From Paractinoplanes abujensis (GTDB lineage Bacteria > Actinomycetota > Actinomycetes > Mycobacteriales > Micromonosporaceae): a DNA stretch of 64,000 bases. Of this stretch, positions 63,176 through 64,000 are shown in pieces; positions within the stretch are counted from its first letter, which is position 1, and each line of letters opens with the position of its first letter. The stretch spans positions 6,634,001 through 6,698,000 of the forward strand of contig NZ_JACHMF010000001.1 in assembly GCF_014204895.1 (NCBI RefSeq), given 5' to 3'. The position numbers and the translations under genes are program-made. Below the pieces are notes generated by a model. That model ran no database searches. It saw only the letters and a list, made by a program, of their open reading frames with translations, and was not told the origin of the DNA.

Positions 63176-64000
63176 CTAACTGTTCCGGCGCACCCGAGCC
63201 TCGAGCCGCTCCCGCCCGGCGGGTGGGGTCAGCTTGGCGAACCGCTCCAGCGCGTCCCGGGCCTCCCCCGTGACTCCTCCCGGCACCTGCACGTCGACCG
63301 TGACGATCAGGTCTCCGGGTGGTCCGTCCTTGCGCGTGATTCCCTTGCCGCGCGCCCGCAGTTTGCGGCCGCTCGGCGTGCCCGGCGGCACCCGCAGGGT
63401 GACCGGGCCGTCCAACGTCGGCACTCGCAGATCAGCGCCGAGCACCGCCTCGGCGATGGTGATCGGCACGACCAGGGTCAGATCGTCGCCCGTCCGGCCG
63501 AACAATTCGTCCGGTCGCACGCCCACCTGCACGTAGAGGTCGCCCGCGGGACCGCCCCGGTCGCCCGGCTCACCCCGGCCGCTGAGCCGGATGCGCTGAC
63601 CGTCGGCGACGCCGGCCGGGAACCGGACGTTGATCGTGCGGTTCTTGGTGACCCCGCCCGTGCCCCGGCACTCCGGGCACTTCTGGTCGACGATCGTGCC
63701 CGCGCCCTGGCAGTCCCGGCACGGCTCGGAGAAGCTGAACGACCCCTGATTACGGGAGATCAGGCCACTGCCGGCGCACTGCGGACAGGTGCGCGGCGAG
63801 GTGCCGGGCTTGGCCCCGTTGCCGTGGCAGGTCTCGCACTCGCCGGCCGAGCGCAGCGTGAGCGGCAGGGTGGTGCCCCGCACGGCCTGCGCGAAGTCCA
63901 GCGTCACCTCGGTCTCGACATCCCGGCCGCGGCGGGGACCGCCACGGCGTGCGGCGCCGCCTCCAGGACCGCCGCCCGAAAATATCGAGGAGAATATGTC
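63176..64000 (-). CDS. dnaJ: DnaJ co-chaperone, N-terminus cut by window edge
   Basis: 274 C-terminal residues are visible. They begin in the Gly/Phe region (DIFSSIFSGGGPGGG) and include four zinc-binding repeats, CETCHGNG, CPQCAGSG, CRDCQGAG and CPECRGTG. The substrate-binding barrels follow (VRFPAGVADGQRIRLSGRGE; LRVPTLDGPVTLRVPPGTPS). The J domain lies off the right edge. It delivers substrates to DnaK, whose gene should be further upstream in the operon, outside the window. hspR follows directly. Confidence 0.94.
   Translation of the reverse strand, partial: DIFSSIFSGGGPGGGAARRGGPRRGRDVETEVTLDFAQAVRGTTLPLTLRSAGECETCHGNGAKPGTSPRTCPQCAGSGLISRNQGSFSFSEPCRDCQGAGTIVDQKCPECRGTGGVTKNRTINVRFPAGVADGQRIRLSGRGEPGDRGGPAGDLYVQVGVRPDELFGRTGDDLTLVVPITIAEAVLGADLRVPTLDGPVTLRVPPGTPSGRKLRARGKGITRKDGPPGDLIVTVDVQVPGGVTGEARDALERFAKLTPPAGRERLEARVRRNS

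Overview
This is a high-GC actinobacterial chromosome segment. Codon use is GC-rich at third positions, GTG starts are frequent, and many genes look leaderless. BldC, DUF3073, DUF3151, HspR, F420-type PPOX enzymes and a split PurS/PurQ/PurL system all point to filamentous Actinobacteria. The gene order bldC - conserved protein - valine dehydrogenase - DUF3073 - purM - purF - ... - purL/purQ/purS matches, as I remember it, the SCO4091-SCO4077 neighbourhood of Streptomyces coelicolor. Sequence flavour and lineage-type proteins suggest Micromonosporaceae, perhaps Actinoplanes; that family assignment is inference. I see no rRNA, tRNA, CRISPR array, insertion sequence or prophage. The window reads as ordinary chromosome with a few accessory insertions.

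Layout. 1-5.3 kb: a carotenoid and light-response block (crtI cut by the left edge, crtE, crtB, photolyase phr, a MarR regulator). 5.3-7.5 kb: an ECF42-type sigma factor with its DGPF/YCII partner and a divergent SnoaL-like gene, sharing a symmetric promoter-like element. 7.4-13.5 kb: LysR/TDT-transporter pair, HAD hydrolase, thioesterase, a tiny EF-hand-repeat protein, PrsW-type membrane protease and small unknowns. 13.5-15.3 kb: tRNA 2'-phosphotransferase (kptA), a methyltransferase and a PPOX enzyme. 15.3-18.4 kb: bldC, a conserved unknown, valine dehydrogenase, DUF3073. 18.6-20.0 kb: a two-gene RiPP locus (radical SAM/SPASM maturase plus an aromatic/Asn-rich precursor) placed between DUF3073 and purM. 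20.1-36.7 kb: purine genes (purM, purF, purL, purQ, purS, purB, purD, purA) interspersed with two sterol-carrier-type proteins, an ArsR/MFS pair, a secreted or membrane protein with a Q/Y/G-rich tail, and a Cys-motif protein downstream of purA.

36.7-43.3 kb: a ParA/MinD-like ATPase with a long proline-rich repeat arm, DUF3151, ADP-ribosylglycohydrolase, LOG-family protein, class II fructose-bisphosphate aldolase. 43.5-49.1 kb: an LPITG surface protein, a tiny acidic protein and the Hen1-Pnkp RNA repair pair. 49.2-52.8 kb: DedA membrane protein, class II aldolase, ArsR regulator and a gene-poor stretch. 52.8-55.8 kb: two tandem related membrane proteins with repeat-rich tails. 56.1-64 kb: a small conserved protein, clpB with a HAIR operator, an MFS transporter, a two-gene cation/proton antiporter, a conserved unknown, hspR and the C-terminal part of dnaJ. 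ClpB, HspR and DnaJ form one heat-shock regulon.

The items most worth following are the RiPP locus, the palindromic ECF42-type promoter, the prion-like membrane protein, two 18-bp divergent promoters in which both genes appear leaderless, and the co-occurrence of Hen1-Pnkp with KptA. All positions come from reading the sequence. Family assignments come from motif recognition without database searches.
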